Source: Janthinobacterium sp. 17J80-10 (GTDB taxonomy: Bacteria > Pseudomonadota > Gammaproteobacteria > Burkholderiales > Burkholderiaceae_D). From it: a stretch of 64,000 bases of DNA. The notes beneath the pieces are model-generated. The model saw only the letters and a list, made by a program, of their open reading frames with translations, ran no database searches and was not told the origin of the DNA. The position numbers and the translations under genes were made by a program. Of this stretch, positions 7,347-16,047 are shown piece after piece; the first letter of the stretch is position 1, and each line of letters opens with the position of its first letter. The stretch is from positions 3,100,001-3,164,000 of the forward strand of contig NZ_CP035311.1 of the NCBI RefSeq assembly GCF_004114795.1, written 5' to 3'.

Positions 7347-9008
7347 ATGCATCTGGATCCGTTTGGCATCGGCAGCACCTTTTTCAAGATCCAGCAAGCC
7401 TGGCTGCGGCACCCGCAGCAGCAACTGGAAGCGCAACGCGAGTTGGCGGCGAGCTTGTGGATGCTCAACCTGAATGCGCTGACCACGATGGTCGGCGGTG
7501 GCGGCAAGAATACGGAAAAAATCGCGGACGGCGATGAACGCTTCCAGGATCCCGAATGGCAGGCAAACCTGGGCAATTCGCTCATGGTGCAAAACTACCT
7601 CGCCTACACCCGCTGGCTCGAGCGCGCCGTCTATGACTCGCCCGGCGCAGACAGCAAGGATCGCCATGCCGCGGCATTCTGGACCCGCCAGTGGTTCAAT
7701 GCCCTCGCGCCCAGCAATTTCTTCCTGACCAATCCGGTCGCCATTCACAAGGCCATGCAAACCCGTGGCGCCAGCCTGGCCAAGGGCATCGAGCACTTCA
7801 TGGCCGATGTCAAGGCGGGCGACGTGCAAATGATGGGCAACGACCCGGCTTTCGAGGTTGGCAAGAACATCGCGACCACGCCCGGATCGGTCGTATTCCG
7901 CAACGAACTGTTCGAATTGATCCAGTACCATCCGGCCGGCAAAAAGGTGCGCGCCATGCCAATCGTGATCACGCCGCCATGGATCAATAAGTTCTACATC
8001 ATGGACTTGAACGAGAAAAAAAGCATGGTACGCCACCTGGTTAATGAAGGATTCACAGTCTTCATGATCAGCTGGAAAAATCCGGGTGCCGACATGGCCG
8101 ATAACACCTTCGAGAAATATCTGCTGAAGGGCATGCTGAAGGCGATTGAAGCGGCTTGCGCGATTACCGGCGCGCCAAAGGTGCATGCTATCGGCTATTG
8201 CATTGGCGGCACCGCCCTGACTGCGCTGATGGCGCTGCTGAACAGCAAGTTCAAGCCGGCCCAGGTCCCCGTGGCGCACTGGACCCTGCTGGCTTCCCTG
8301 GCGGATTTCTCCCGTCCCGGCGAAATCGAGGCTTTCATCAACGAGCACAGCCTGGCGACCATCGAGCAGCTGATGGAAAAACAGGGGTTCCTCGACAAGA
8401 AGCAACTATCGTCCGCATTCCGCCTGCTGCGGCCGAACAGCCTGATCTGGCATTACGTGGTGCACAAGTACCTGTATGGCGAAACCCCGCCCTCGCTGGA
8501 TGTGCTCTACTGGAACAGCGACAGTACCCGCCTGCCACGCGCCATGCATCTGTTCTGCCTGCGCCAGTTTTATGTCGATAACAACCTGGCGAAAAAAGAT
8601 GCCATCGTGCTTGATGGCCAGAAAATCGATCTTGGTCGTATTACCCAACCCTTGTACTCAGTCGGCACCACCGAGGACCACATCACGCCCTGGGCTGGCA
8701 CCTTCAAGACTGCTGCCCTGGTCAAGGGTCCGGTGCGCTATGTCCTGTCGACATCCGGCCACATTCTCGGCATCATCAACCCGCCCGGCCCTACGTCCAA
8801 GCGCGAGTACTGGGCCGGCGAGGCTGGCGGGGTCACCAATAGCAAAACCTGGCTGGCCGAGCAAAAAAAGGAGGCCGGTTCCTGGTGGACCGACTGGTGT
8901 AGCTGGCTGCACGAAGGCTGCGGCCCGCTGCAAGCGCCCCCTGGAATTGGACTGCCCGACTATCCGGTCCTTTGCGACGCGCCGGGTACCTATGTGAAGG
9001 AAACCTGA
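7347..9008 (+). CDS. phaC: Class I polyhydroxyalkanoate synthase PhaC
   Basis: A 553-residue PHA polymerase that polymerises (R)-3-hydroxyacyl-CoA (typically 3-hydroxybutyryl-CoA) at granules. The lipase-like box GYCIGG has the catalytic Cys at residue 285. The other catalytic residues are Asp 444 in GTTEDHITPW and His 472 in TSGHILGIINPP. The conserved PPWINKFYIMDL and TVFMISWKNP segments place it in class I. Length is slightly below the roughly 590 of Cupriavidus PhaC. The start ATG at 7347 follows a weak GAGAGA site. No phaA, phaB or phaR gene is adjacent, but a phasin gene lies upstream on the other strand. A candidate promoter was not resolved in the 146-bp gap before it. Confidence 0.96.
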   Translation: MHLDPFGIGSTFFKIQQAWLRHPQQQLEAQRELAASLWMLNLNALTTMVGGGGKNTEKIADGDERFQDPEWQANLGNSLMVQNYLAYTRWLERAVYDSPGADSKDRHAAAFWTRQWFNALAPSNFFLTNPVAIHKAMQTRGASLAKGIEHFMADVKAGDVQMMGNDPAFEVGKNIATTPGSVVFRNELFELIQYHPAGKKVRAMPIVITPPWINKFYIMDLNEKKSMVRHLVNEGFTVFMISWKNPGADMADNTFEKYLLKGMLKAIEAACAITGAPKVHAIGYCIGGTALTALMALLNSKFKPAQVPVAHWTLLASLADFSRPGEIEAFINEHSLATIEQLMEKQGFLDKKQLSSAFRLLRPNSLIWHYVVHKYLYGETPPSLDVLYWNSDSTRLPRAMHLFCLRQFYVDNNLAKKDAIVLDGQKIDLGRITQPLYSVGTTEDHITPWAGTFKTAALVKGPVRYVLSTSGHILGIINPPGPTSKREYWAGEAGGVTNSKTWLAEQKKEAGSWWTDWCSWLHEGCGPLQAPPGIGLPDYPVLCDAPGTYVKET

Positions 9009-9047
9009 TATAAGATGACAGTTTGCCCACCTGCGGATCGTCATCCC

Positions 9048-9533
9048 ATGTCACAACGCCTGACCATCATCGTCGCCATCGACGCCCAGCGCGGCATCGG
9101 CCTGAACAATGCCCTGCCCTGGCGCCTGCCGGAAGACCTGGCCTTTTTCAAGCGCACCACCACCGGCCATCCCATCATCATGGGGCGCAAGACTTTCGAT
9201 TCGATCGGCAAGCCCCTGCCCAACCGCCGCAACATCGTCATTACCCGCAATCCGGACTGGCGCCATGATGGCGTCGAGGCGGTCGGTTCGCTGGCAGAAG
9301 CGGCCCAACTGGCAGGCGATGGCGAAGCCTTCGTGATCGGCGGCGCGCAAATCTTCGCCGCGGCCTTGCCGCAGGTGCAGCGACTGATCGTGACCGAGAT
9401 CGCCAAGACGTTTGCCTGCGATACTTTCCTGCCGGCCTTCGATCCTGCGGCATGGCGCGAAACGGCGCGGGAAAGCCATCATTCCGAAGCCAACGCCTGC
9501 GATTTCGCCTTCGTTACCTACGATCGCATTTGA
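9048..9533 (+). CDS. folA: Dihydrofolate reductase (type I)
   Basis: A 161-residue chromosomal-type DHFR that reduces dihydrofolate to tetrahydrofolate with NADPH. Family marks: LTIIVAIDAQRGIGLNNALPW (folate site and Met20-type loop), the acidic LPEDLAFFKRTT at the active site, PIIMGRKTFDSIGKPLPNR, and the NADPH-binding FVIGGAQIFAAAL. The start ATG at 9048 (MSQRLTIIVA) is preferred over a frame-open start 11 codons upstream that adds residues unlike the family. It follows phaC by 39 bp on the same strand. A hairpin followed by a short T run lies about 50 bp beyond its stop. Confidence 0.96.
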   Translation: MSQRLTIIVAIDAQRGIGLNNALPWRLPEDLAFFKRTTTGHPIIMGRKTFDSIGKPLPNRRNIVITRNPDWRHDGVEAVGSLAEAAQLAGDGEAFVIGGAQIFAAALPQVQRLIVTEIAKTFACDTFLPAFDPAAWRETARESHHSEANACDFAFVTYDRI

Positions 9534-9582
9534 ATTTCCCCCACCGTTGCCGCATATCTGCGACAATCCCGTTTTTTAAAAC

Positions 9583-9620
9583 GGCAGGGCCTTTCCCGCG
9601 CACCGGCGCGCCCTGCCTTT
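9583..9620 (+). terminator. Probable terminator after folA
   Basis: GGCAGGGC (9583-9590) pairs perfectly with GCCCTGCC (9610-9617) across a 19-nt GC-rich loop, followed by TTT. The loop is long and the T run short, so termination may be partial. It also lies in the leader of the decarboxylase gene. Confidence 0.5.
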
Positions 9621-9655
9621 CATGACCGCATTTTTACAGGCTGCTGGAGTCCTCG

Positions 9656-11911
9656 ATGAAATTCCGTTTCCCAATTGTCATCATTGACGAAGATTTTCGT
9701 TCCGAGAATACCTCGGGCCTGGGCATTCGCGCCCTGGCCAACGCAATGGAGCAGGAAGGCATGGAAGTCGTCGGCGTCACCAGCTACGGTGACCTGTCGC
9801 AGTTCGCCCAGCAGCAATCGCGCGCATCCGCCTTCATCCTGTCGATCGACGACGAGGAATTCGGCGGCGGCACCGACGACGAGGTCGAAACCGCGCTGAA
9901 ATCGCTGCGCGCCTTCGTCGAGGAAATCCGCCACAAGAATGCCGACATTCCGATCTACCTGTACGGTGAAACCCGCACCTCGCGCCATATCCCCAACGAT
10001 ATCCTGCGCGAGCTGCATGGCTTCATCCACATGTTCGAAGACACGCCGGAATTCGTCGCGCGCCACATCATCCGCGAAGCGAAGTCTTACCTGGACAGCC
10101 TGCCGCCGCCATTCTTCCGCGCGCTGGTGCATTACGCCCAGGATGGCTCGTATTCGTGGCACTGCCCCGGCCACTCCGGCGGCGTGGCCTTCCTGAAGTC
10201 GCCCATCGGCCAGATGTTCCACCAGTTCTTCGGCGAGAACATGCTGCGCGCCGACGTCTGCAACGCCGTCGAGGAACTCGGCCAGCTGCTCGACCATACC
10301 GGCCCGGTTGCGGCCTCCGAGCGTAATGCCGCGCGCATCTTCAACGCCGACCACTGCTACTTCGTCACGAACGGCACCTCCACTTCCAACAAGATGGTCT
10401 GGCACTCGACTGTTGCGCCAGGCGACATCGTAGTGGTGGACCGCAATTGCCACAAGTCGATCCTGCACTCGATCATCATGTGCGGCGCAATCCCCGTGTT
10501 CCTGATGCCGACGCGTAACCACCTCGGCATCATCGGCCCGATTCCGCTGGAAGAATTCACCCCCGAGAGCATTGCGCGCAAGATCGAGGCCAACCCGTTC
10601 GCCCGCGAAGCGGTCAACAAGAAGCCGCGCATCCTGACCATTACGCAATCGACCTACGACGGCGTGGTCTACAACGTCGAGACGCTGAAGGAAATGCTGG
10701 ACGGGAAGATCGACACCCTGCACTTCGATGAAGCCTGGCTGCCGCACGCCACCTTCCACGACTTTTACAAGAACATGCACGCCATCGGCAAGGACCGTCC
10801 GCGCGCCAAGGAATCGCTGATCTTCTCGACGCAATCGACGCACAAGCTGCTGGCAGGTCTGTCGCAGGCATCGCAAATCCTGGTGCGCGAATCGGAAACG
10901 GTGCAGCTTGACCGCGACACCTTCAACGAAGCGTACCTGATGCATACCTCGACCTCGCCGCAATACGCCATCATCGCCTCGTGCGACGTTGCCGCGGCCA
11001 TGATGGAAGCCCCCGGCGGCACTGCCCTGGTCGAGGAAAGCATCCGCGAAGCGCTGGAATTCCGCCGCGCCATGAAGAAGGTCGATGCCGAATTCGGCCA
11101 GGACTGGTGGTTCAAGGTCTGGGGGCCCGACACGTTCGCCGAAGACGGCATCGGCACCCAGGACGACTGGATCATCCGCGCCGAAGACGACTGGCATGGC
11201 TTCGGCAAGCTCGCGCCGGGCTTCAACATGCTCGACCCGATCAAGGCAACCGTGGTCACCCCTGGCCTGTCACTGGACGGCACCTTCGGCGACACCGGCA
11301 TCCCGGCGTCGATCGTGACCAAGTACCTGGCCGAGCACGGCGTCATCGTCGAAAAGGCCGGCCTGTACTCGTTCTTCATCATGTTCACCATCGGCATCAC
11401 CAAGGGCCGCTGGAACACGCTGCTGACCGCGCTGCAGCAGTTCAAGGACGACTACGACAAGAACCAGCCGATCTGGCGCATCCTGCCGGAATTCGCCGCT
11501 GCCAACCCGCGCTACGAGCGCATCGGCCTGCGCGACCTGTGTCACCAGATCCACGACATGTACAAGTCCTACGACGTGGCGCGCCTGACGACCGAAATGT
11601 ACCTATCCGACATGCAACCGGCGATGAAACCCTCCGATGCGTTTGCCAAGATGGCGCACCGCGATATCGAACGCGTGGCCATCGATGCGCTCGAAGGCCG
11701 TGTCACGGCCATCCTGCTGACGCCCTACCCCCCCGGCATTCCGCTCTTGATCCCGGGTGAACGCTTCAACCGGACCATCGTCGATTACCTGCGCTTTGCG
11801 CGCGACTTCAACGAGAAATTCCCGGGCTTTGAAACCGACGTGCATGGCCTGGTCACGCGCGAGGTGGATGGCAAGCGCGGCTATTTCGTGGACTGCGTCA
11901 AGCAGGACTGA
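9656..11911 (+). CDS. Orn/Lys/Arg decarboxylase, large PLP-dependent family
   Basis: A 751-residue fold-type I basic amino acid decarboxylase, like LdcC/SpeC/AdiA of enterobacteria. It has an N-terminal wing (receiver-like) domain (about 1-130), a PLP-binding core with the Schiff-base Lys in FSTQSTHKLLAGLSQAS (about residue 395) and the cofactor Asp in LHFDEAWLPHATF, and a C-terminal domain containing LTPYPPGIPLLIPGE. The product would be cadaverine, agmatine or putrescine depending on substrate, which cannot be settled by eye. The genomic neighbourhood gives no antiporter gene of the cad/adi type, so a biosynthetic role is possible. The start ATG at 9656 has CTGGAG 7 nt upstream. The coding frame has a strong C/G third-position bias, which also creates long spurious frames on the other strand. 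Confidence 0.93.
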   Translation: MKFRFPIVIIDEDFRSENTSGLGIRALANAMEQEGMEVVGVTSYGDLSQFAQQQSRASAFILSIDDEEFGGGTDDEVETALKSLRAFVEEIRHKNADIPIYLYGETRTSRHIPNDILRELHGFIHMFEDTPEFVARHIIREAKSYLDSLPPPFFRALVHYAQDGSYSWHCPGHSGGVAFLKSPIGQMFHQFFGENMLRADVCNAVEELGQLLDHTGPVAASERNAARIFNADHCYFVTNGTSTSNKMVWHSTVAPGDIVVVDRNCHKSILHSIIMCGAIPVFLMPTRNHLGIIGPIPLEEFTPESIARKIEANPFAREAVNKKPRILTITQSTYDGVVYNVETLKEMLDGKIDTLHFDEAWLPHATFHDFYKNMHAIGKDRPRAKESLIFSTQSTHKLLAGLSQASQILVRESETVQLDRDTFNEAYLMHTSTSPQYAIIASCDVAAAMMEAPGGTALVEESIREALEFRRAMKKVDAEFGQDWWFKVWGPDTFAEDGIGTQDDWIIRAEDDWHGFGKLAPGFNMLDPIKATVVTPGLSLDGTFGDTGIPASIVTKYLAEHGVIVEKAGLYSFFIMFTIGITKGRWNTLLTALQQFKDDYDKNQPIWRILPEFAAANPRYERIGLRDLCHQIHDMYKSYDVARLTTEMYLSDMQPAMKPSDAFAKMAHRDIERVAIDALEGRVTAILLTPYPPGIPLLIPGERFNRTIVDYLRFARDFNEKFPGFETDVHGLVTREVDGKRGYFVDCVKQD

Positions 11912-11924
11912 AGGTCGGACAGGA

Positions 11925-11964
11925 GTGCGGTGCGTCAGGCGGTCTGACACCGCGACCACCGCAC
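11925..11964 (+). terminator. Nested stem-loop after the decarboxylase gene
   Basis: Outer stem GTGCGGT (11925-11931) with ACCGCAC (11958-11964), and inner stem GTCAG/CTGAC (11934-11938, 11944-11948). No T run follows, so it may protect the 3' end of the mRNA instead of terminating. Confidence 0.35.
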
Positions 11965-12153
11965 AGTCTCTCCGCACATATGCCGCCTCCTGCACCTGCG
12001 CATGCTTGATTGCCAGCATCATTAATTCATGGCAACATAAACTTGATATTTTCCGACAAAACCCGATAGCGTCCCCCAAGCCTGTCCGCGAGTGACATCA
12101 ATGGTCTTCGTCATCGGGGCCAGCGAATACAACTTGGGCGCAAGGAGAGCAAT

Positions 12154-13503
12154 ATGGCACAGAGATGGTCTTTCATGAGGCTCGCGGCCTGCCTGCCGTT
12201 CTTGTTAGCCGCCTTGCCATCGTTTGCTGCAAATGCCGGGCGAACGCTTGACCTCGATGGCTGCGAATCGCAGTTCGAGGCATACCGGCAAAATGCCCTG
12301 ACCGTCCGACGGGAACGGCTCGCAAGGGCACGGTCCCATGCCACGCCGCGCCCCGACAACATTGCGAAGCTGGAAAAGGAAGTTGCCGAGGCCCAGAACG
12401 TGTCGGGCGGGGACTTTTTCGGATCGCTAGGAGGAGGCCCGAATCCCGGGCACATGCATTCCTTCCTGCAGACATTGCCCCAGGCCGAAGTACGACGAAG
12501 GCAAAAGCAGGAAACTGACATGCTTGCCTTTCTGAAGGCAGGCGACTACGAACGCTATGAATCCATCAAGGGCGCCAGGCCGACCGGCCCCGCCGAAGCA
12601 AGCTATTTGCAGGCAATGTCCATGGCCCATCTCTGCGGCTATGATGCGCGCATGACCCAGTTGACCGGGAAAGCCCCGCCAGCTCGCGAAAGCATGACTG
12701 CGGCAGACACCATGGAGAAAAACACCAGGACCGACGCTCCAGCGCGCCAGGGTGGCGGCTGGTCTCCCAAGGAATGTGATGCAAGAAACCTGCAACTCAT
12801 CGCCATCAAGATTCCTTCGAACGCATCGATTACCACCAGCACGGAAACAGTCATGTTCATAACCAGGACCGTCATGGACATGCTCGATGGAGGATGTCCG
12901 GGCGTAACCCCCGAACAGCGTATCTCCGAACGCCAGCACCGCCAGGAGCAGTACGCGGCAGCCGAACAGGCATGCAATGCCGTGCAATCCGGCGGGCGCC
13001 GATGTGTCGCGAGAAACCACTTCGGGCCGGGGGGCGCGCCTCAAGCTGTAGCGTCTGGCGCCAATGACTGTGAAGACATCAAGGCCGACGCATTGGCAAA
13101 AATGCGGAAGCTTAATACCAGCTTCCCAGAACCCGAGCGGTTCATTGCAATTCGGGTCGGGCATCACCCGCGGGAAGCTGAAGCGTGCCGGCTCGCGCAA
13201 CACCACGCCAGGTTCACATTCGATACAGAGGGCCGATACCGTAAGGAATACGAAGACTTAAAAAACGACAGCTTCAAGCGTACGTGGGCCAGCTACCCAT
13301 CTGACCTTGAAGGCAAAGCGCGCGCCCTTGACCTCGCCATGGCGAATTCGGCCATTGGCAAAGTTGAGATTTGCTCAGCTTGTGGCCGGGCGGCGGTTCC
13401 CAGCGGCACTCCGGGCACTGCGACTGGCGCGGGAGACGCGCGTCGTCCTACCCCATCGGCGCCGAGCAGCGACTGGGAAACCAGCCCGGGCATCCGTCGA
13501 TAA
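12154..13503 (+). CDS. Secreted Cys-containing protein of unknown function
   Basis: 449 residues, family not recognised. A Sec signal peptide is clear: basic MAQRWSFMRLA, hydrophobic core, and cleavage near LPSFAANA (about residue 26). The mature part is polar, with about ten Cys spread over its length, often in HLCGYD, KECDAR, GGCPG, QACNAV, RRCVA and NDCED contexts, and a C-terminal CSACG, so periplasmic disulfides are likely. The tail is Pro/Ser/Thr-rich. The start ATG at 12154 has AAGGAG 8 nt upstream. It stands alone between the decarboxylase and a small lipoprotein gene on the same strand. Some internal periodicity is suggested by paired Cys blocks. Function unknown. Confidence 0.75.
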   Translation: MAQRWSFMRLAACLPFLLAALPSFAANAGRTLDLDGCESQFEAYRQNALTVRRERLARARSHATPRPDNIAKLEKEVAEAQNVSGGDFFGSLGGGPNPGHMHSFLQTLPQAEVRRRQKQETDMLAFLKAGDYERYESIKGARPTGPAEASYLQAMSMAHLCGYDARMTQLTGKAPPARESMTAADTMEKNTRTDAPARQGGGWSPKECDARNLQLIAIKIPSNASITTSTETVMFITRTVMDMLDGGCPGVTPEQRISERQHRQEQYAAAEQACNAVQSGGRRCVARNHFGPGGAPQAVASGANDCEDIKADALAKMRKLNTSFPEPERFIAIRVGHHPREAEACRLAQHHARFTFDTEGRYRKEYEDLKNDSFKRTWASYPSDLEGKARALDLAMANSAIGKVEICSACGRAAVPSGTPGTATGAGDARRPTPSAPSSDWETSPGIRR

Positions 13504-13873
13504 GGCGATCATCCATTATCAACAGGTTCACTTTGGGATGCTGAGCCGTTTCCGATTACCTTGCCTGGACTGCCAGCGAAGGGACATGACGGAACTTCAA
13601 GTGCATGGCGCTGAAAATTTGCACATTACCATGGCCTGTAAAACATGCATTCCGACAGCCCCGGCTATAGTGAGACCGCGAGCTTGCCATGACGCCATCC
13701 GGAATAATAAATGACAGAAGATGGCAAGCCAGCATCGAGCGTGGCGTATAACATGTTGCGTAGCGCGTCAAAAGCTGCCATCGATTCTGTTTTATCGCAA
13801 GACGACGCTCCGCCTTAAGGTGCCCAATTAAAGATTAGCGCAGATCAAACCCGCCCAACTACAGGAGTTTGCG
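13504..13873. other. Intergenic region with one possible small ORF
   Basis: 370 bp between the secreted protein and the lipoprotein genes. Apart from the 35-codon frame at 13711-13818 nothing recognisable was found. The AGGAG at 13861-13865 is the ribosome site of the lipoprotein gene. Confidence 0.4.
13711..13818 (+). CDS. Possible 35-residue small protein
   Basis: An ATG-TAA frame encoding MTEDGKPASSVAYNML followed by a short Ala/Ser-rich helix and an acidic end (SQDDAPP). Only a weak GGA-rich element lies upstream. No family is recognised. It is polar, without a signal or membrane segment. It may be a chance frame. Confidence 0.25.
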   Translation: MTEDGKPASSVAYNMLRSASKAAIDSVLSQDDAPP

Positions 13874-14563
13874 ATGGCACGAATGATGTGGACGATAAGC
13901 TTGGTCGTGAGCAGCGTAACGATACTGGCAGGATGCGCAAGCCCGGAGCCACCGAAACCGAGTGCAGAGGCAATGACCTTTTTTGTAACGAGCGCCGGCC
14001 CCGGCAAGGGTGGCGACCTGGGAGGCCTCGACGGCGCGGATATGCACTGCCAGTCGCTCGCCAAGGCAGCGGGCGCCGGCCATCGCACCTGGCGCGCTTA
14101 CCTGAGCACCCAGGCTGCCGCGCTGAATGATCCGAAATTCGTCAATGCCCGTGACCGCATTGGCGCCGGCCCGTGGCAGAATTTCAACGGCATCGTGATT
14201 GCCAGGAATGTCGACGACCTGCACTCGGCTAACAACAATGTGACGAAACAGACCGCATTGGACGAGAAGGGGAACATCGTCAATGGCCGAACAGAAAAGC
14301 CCAACAACCACGATATCCTCACAGGCACACGCCCCGACGGCACGGCGTTTCCCGGTGCGCCATTTGGCGATATGACGTGTGGAAACTGGACCAAGGGTGG
14401 CACTGGCGACTCGGCAATGCTGGGACATCATGACCGTGCCGGCCCCATCGAATCTTCATGGGCCGCCTCATGGAATTCGTCCCATCCCTCCCGAGGATGC
14501 CATCCCGAGGGATTGCAAAGTACCGGTGGCGCCGGACTGCTCTATTGCTTTGCTGTGAAATAA
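13874..14563 (+). CDS. Putative lipoprotein with lectin-like C-terminal pattern
   Basis: 229 residues. The N-terminus MARMMWTISLVVSSVTILAGC carries a lipobox LAGC with the lipidated Cys at residue 21, so it is an envelope lipoprotein. The mature domain begins with FFVTSAGPGKGGDLGGLDGADMHCQ, a pattern found in secreted lectin-fold-like proteins with a GGDLGGLxGAD motif, and ends with SSHPSRGC, GAGLLYCFAVK. Three Cys in the mature part could form disulfides. Ligand unknown. The start ATG at 13874 has AGGAG (13861-13865) upstream; a second in-frame ATG lies at 13886. Neighbours are other small envelope or unknown genes on the same strand. Confidence 0.7.
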   Translation: MARMMWTISLVVSSVTILAGCASPEPPKPSAEAMTFFVTSAGPGKGGDLGGLDGADMHCQSLAKAAGAGHRTWRAYLSTQAAALNDPKFVNARDRIGAGPWQNFNGIVIARNVDDLHSANNNVTKQTALDEKGNIVNGRTEKPNNHDILTGTRPDGTAFPGAPFGDMTCGNWTKGGTGDSAMLGHHDRAGPIESSWAASWNSSHPSRGCHPEGLQSTGGAGLLYCFAVK

Positions 14564-14721
14564 AATTTCGGGTTTGGCGACAAGGGCCCAGGTCGGCGTT
14601 CAACGCGGCCTTCTGCTGCCGGACAGAGACGAGATTTGAGTAATGTATGATTAGCGAGCCAGAAGGATAGACGCCTCGGCAATTCGCCTGGGCAAGCCGT
14701 CTTGCAATCAAGGAGCTCAAC

Positions 14722-15135
14722 ATGGGATTTTTCAGCAATATTCTTGCGAAACTGGGCATCGGTAAAAATAACGAAGCTACGGCGGCTCCCGCCCCAGCCC
14801 CGAACGAAGCGCCATCAACGGCAACACCCGCAGCCCCGGCACCAGGCGCCGCACCGGCACCTCAGGCAGTGCCCCTGGTTGATGTTGTGGGGCAACTTGA
14901 GCAGCGCGCCGCTGCGAATTCTCAAAAATTGAATTGGCGAACTTCCATTGTTGACCTTCTGAAACTTCTTGATATCGATAGCAGTTTGGCGGCGCGCAAG
15001 GAACTGGCGACCGAATTGGGTTGCCCGGCTGACCTGATGGGAGATTCGGCAAGCATGAACATCTGGCTGCACAAGACCGTGCTCGCGCGCATCGCTGCCA
15101 ACGGCGGCAACGTTCCTAAAGACCTCCTGGACTAA
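14722..15135 (+). CDS. DUF3597 family protein
   Basis: 137 residues with the DUF3597 layout: an N-terminal MGFFSNILAKLGI amphipathic helix, a low-complexity Ala/Pro linker (about 20-50), and a conserved C-terminal domain starting VDVVGQLEQRA and containing LNWRTSIVDLLKLLDIDSS, RKELATELG and NIWLHKTVLARIAANGG. The domain is thought to be helical and of LysM/PG-binding-associated context in some genomes, but its function is not known. The start ATG at 14722 has GGAG 7 nt upstream (AAGGAGCTCAAC). It is followed 44 bp later by the DUF937 gene on the same strand; both are small soluble proteins and may be one operon. Confidence 0.85.
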   Translation: MGFFSNILAKLGIGKNNEATAAPAPAPNEAPSTATPAAPAPGAAPAPQAVPLVDVVGQLEQRAAANSQKLNWRTSIVDLLKLLDIDSSLAARKELATELGCPADLMGDSASMNIWLHKTVLARIAANGGNVPKDLLD

Positions 15136-15179
15136 GCCAGCGCCTTCGGCACACACCCTTCATTCAAAGGAGCAGACAC

Positions 15180-15779
15180 ATGCAGATCACTGACATTCTT
15201 GCCCAAATGGGCGGCCTTCAGTCCATGGCCCGGGAACTGGGCGTAAGCGAATCACAGGCGGCAAGCGGCGCCGAAGCGCTCATTCCGGCCATCCTCGGCG
15301 GATTCAAGAAACAGGCGCAGGAACAGCCCGCCGGCATCGATGGACTCGGCGGTTTGCTGGGACAACTCGGGGGCGGCGGCTTGCTTGATCAAGTACTCGG
15401 GCCGCAGCCGACCGATGTCAGCCAGGGCAATGAAGTACTCGGGCAAATTTTCGGTTCCAAGGACGTCAGCCGGGCAGTGGCACAGGACGCCGCCTCGCAG
15501 TCCGGGCTCGACCCGTCCCTGCTCAAGAAAATGTTGCCGATAGTGGCGATGCTGGTGACGGGCTACATGGCAAAACAGGGTGGCGCGGCGGCGCAGGGCG
15601 GTGGCGGGCTCGGCGGCCTTGGTGGCATCGGCGGCATGCTGGGCGGCCTGCTGGGGGGGCAGAGCGCCACGGGCACGACTCAGGGCGCGGGCGGTGGATT
15701 TGCCTCAATGCTTGACATGAATGGCGACGGCAATGCGCTCGATGACATCATGCGCCTGGCTGGAAAGGCGCTGCGCTAG
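15180..15779 (+). CDS. DUF937 (YidB-like) family protein
   Basis: 199 residues. The N-terminal MQITDILAQMGGLQSMARELGVSE and the segment ALIPAILGGFKKQA are hallmarks of DUF937. The middle is Gly/Leu-rich with repeated GGLGGLGGIGGMLGGLLGG, and the end has a calcium-loop-like DMNGDGNALDDI (D-x-N-x-D-G) before LAGKALR. Function is unknown; YidB relatives occur with envelope or stress genes. The start ATG at 15180 has AAGGAG 7 nt upstream. The stop is followed by a 12-bp palindrome GCTTGCGCAAGC at 15781-15792, which lacks a T run. Confidence 0.85.
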   Translation: MQITDILAQMGGLQSMARELGVSESQAASGAEALIPAILGGFKKQAQEQPAGIDGLGGLLGQLGGGGLLDQVLGPQPTDVSQGNEVLGQIFGSKDVSRAVAQDAASQSGLDPSLLKKMLPIVAMLVTGYMAKQGGAAAQGGGGLGGLGGIGGMLGGLLGGQSATGTTQGAGGGFASMLDMNGDGNALDDIMRLAGKALR

Positions 15780-16047
15780 CGCTTGCGCAAGCCTGGCACG
15801 CCTCGTTAATCCGAGCCTGGCCGCTCTGTAAAAGATCTGGCGCTGGTGTACCGCATGGTGCGCCAGCGCCCTCTCCTCGCCGTCAAGCAGCAACGCCCCC
15901 CTTCCCGCCAACTTGGCACGCCGTTGTGGCTTTTCCCTTGTTGCGCATGCAACCTGACCAGATGTAGACTGGCGGCAACATTTACAATGGCTGCCTCGGT
16001 AATTCCTATGGGCATGCACCTTTAATTTGCATTGTTTGGGGCAAAAA

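Noticed and set aside
9620-11197. 525-codon frame on the minus strand opposite the decarboxylase
   Set aside because: It is a shadow of the strongly biased coding frame; composition is unlike any protein family and the opposite gene is intact.
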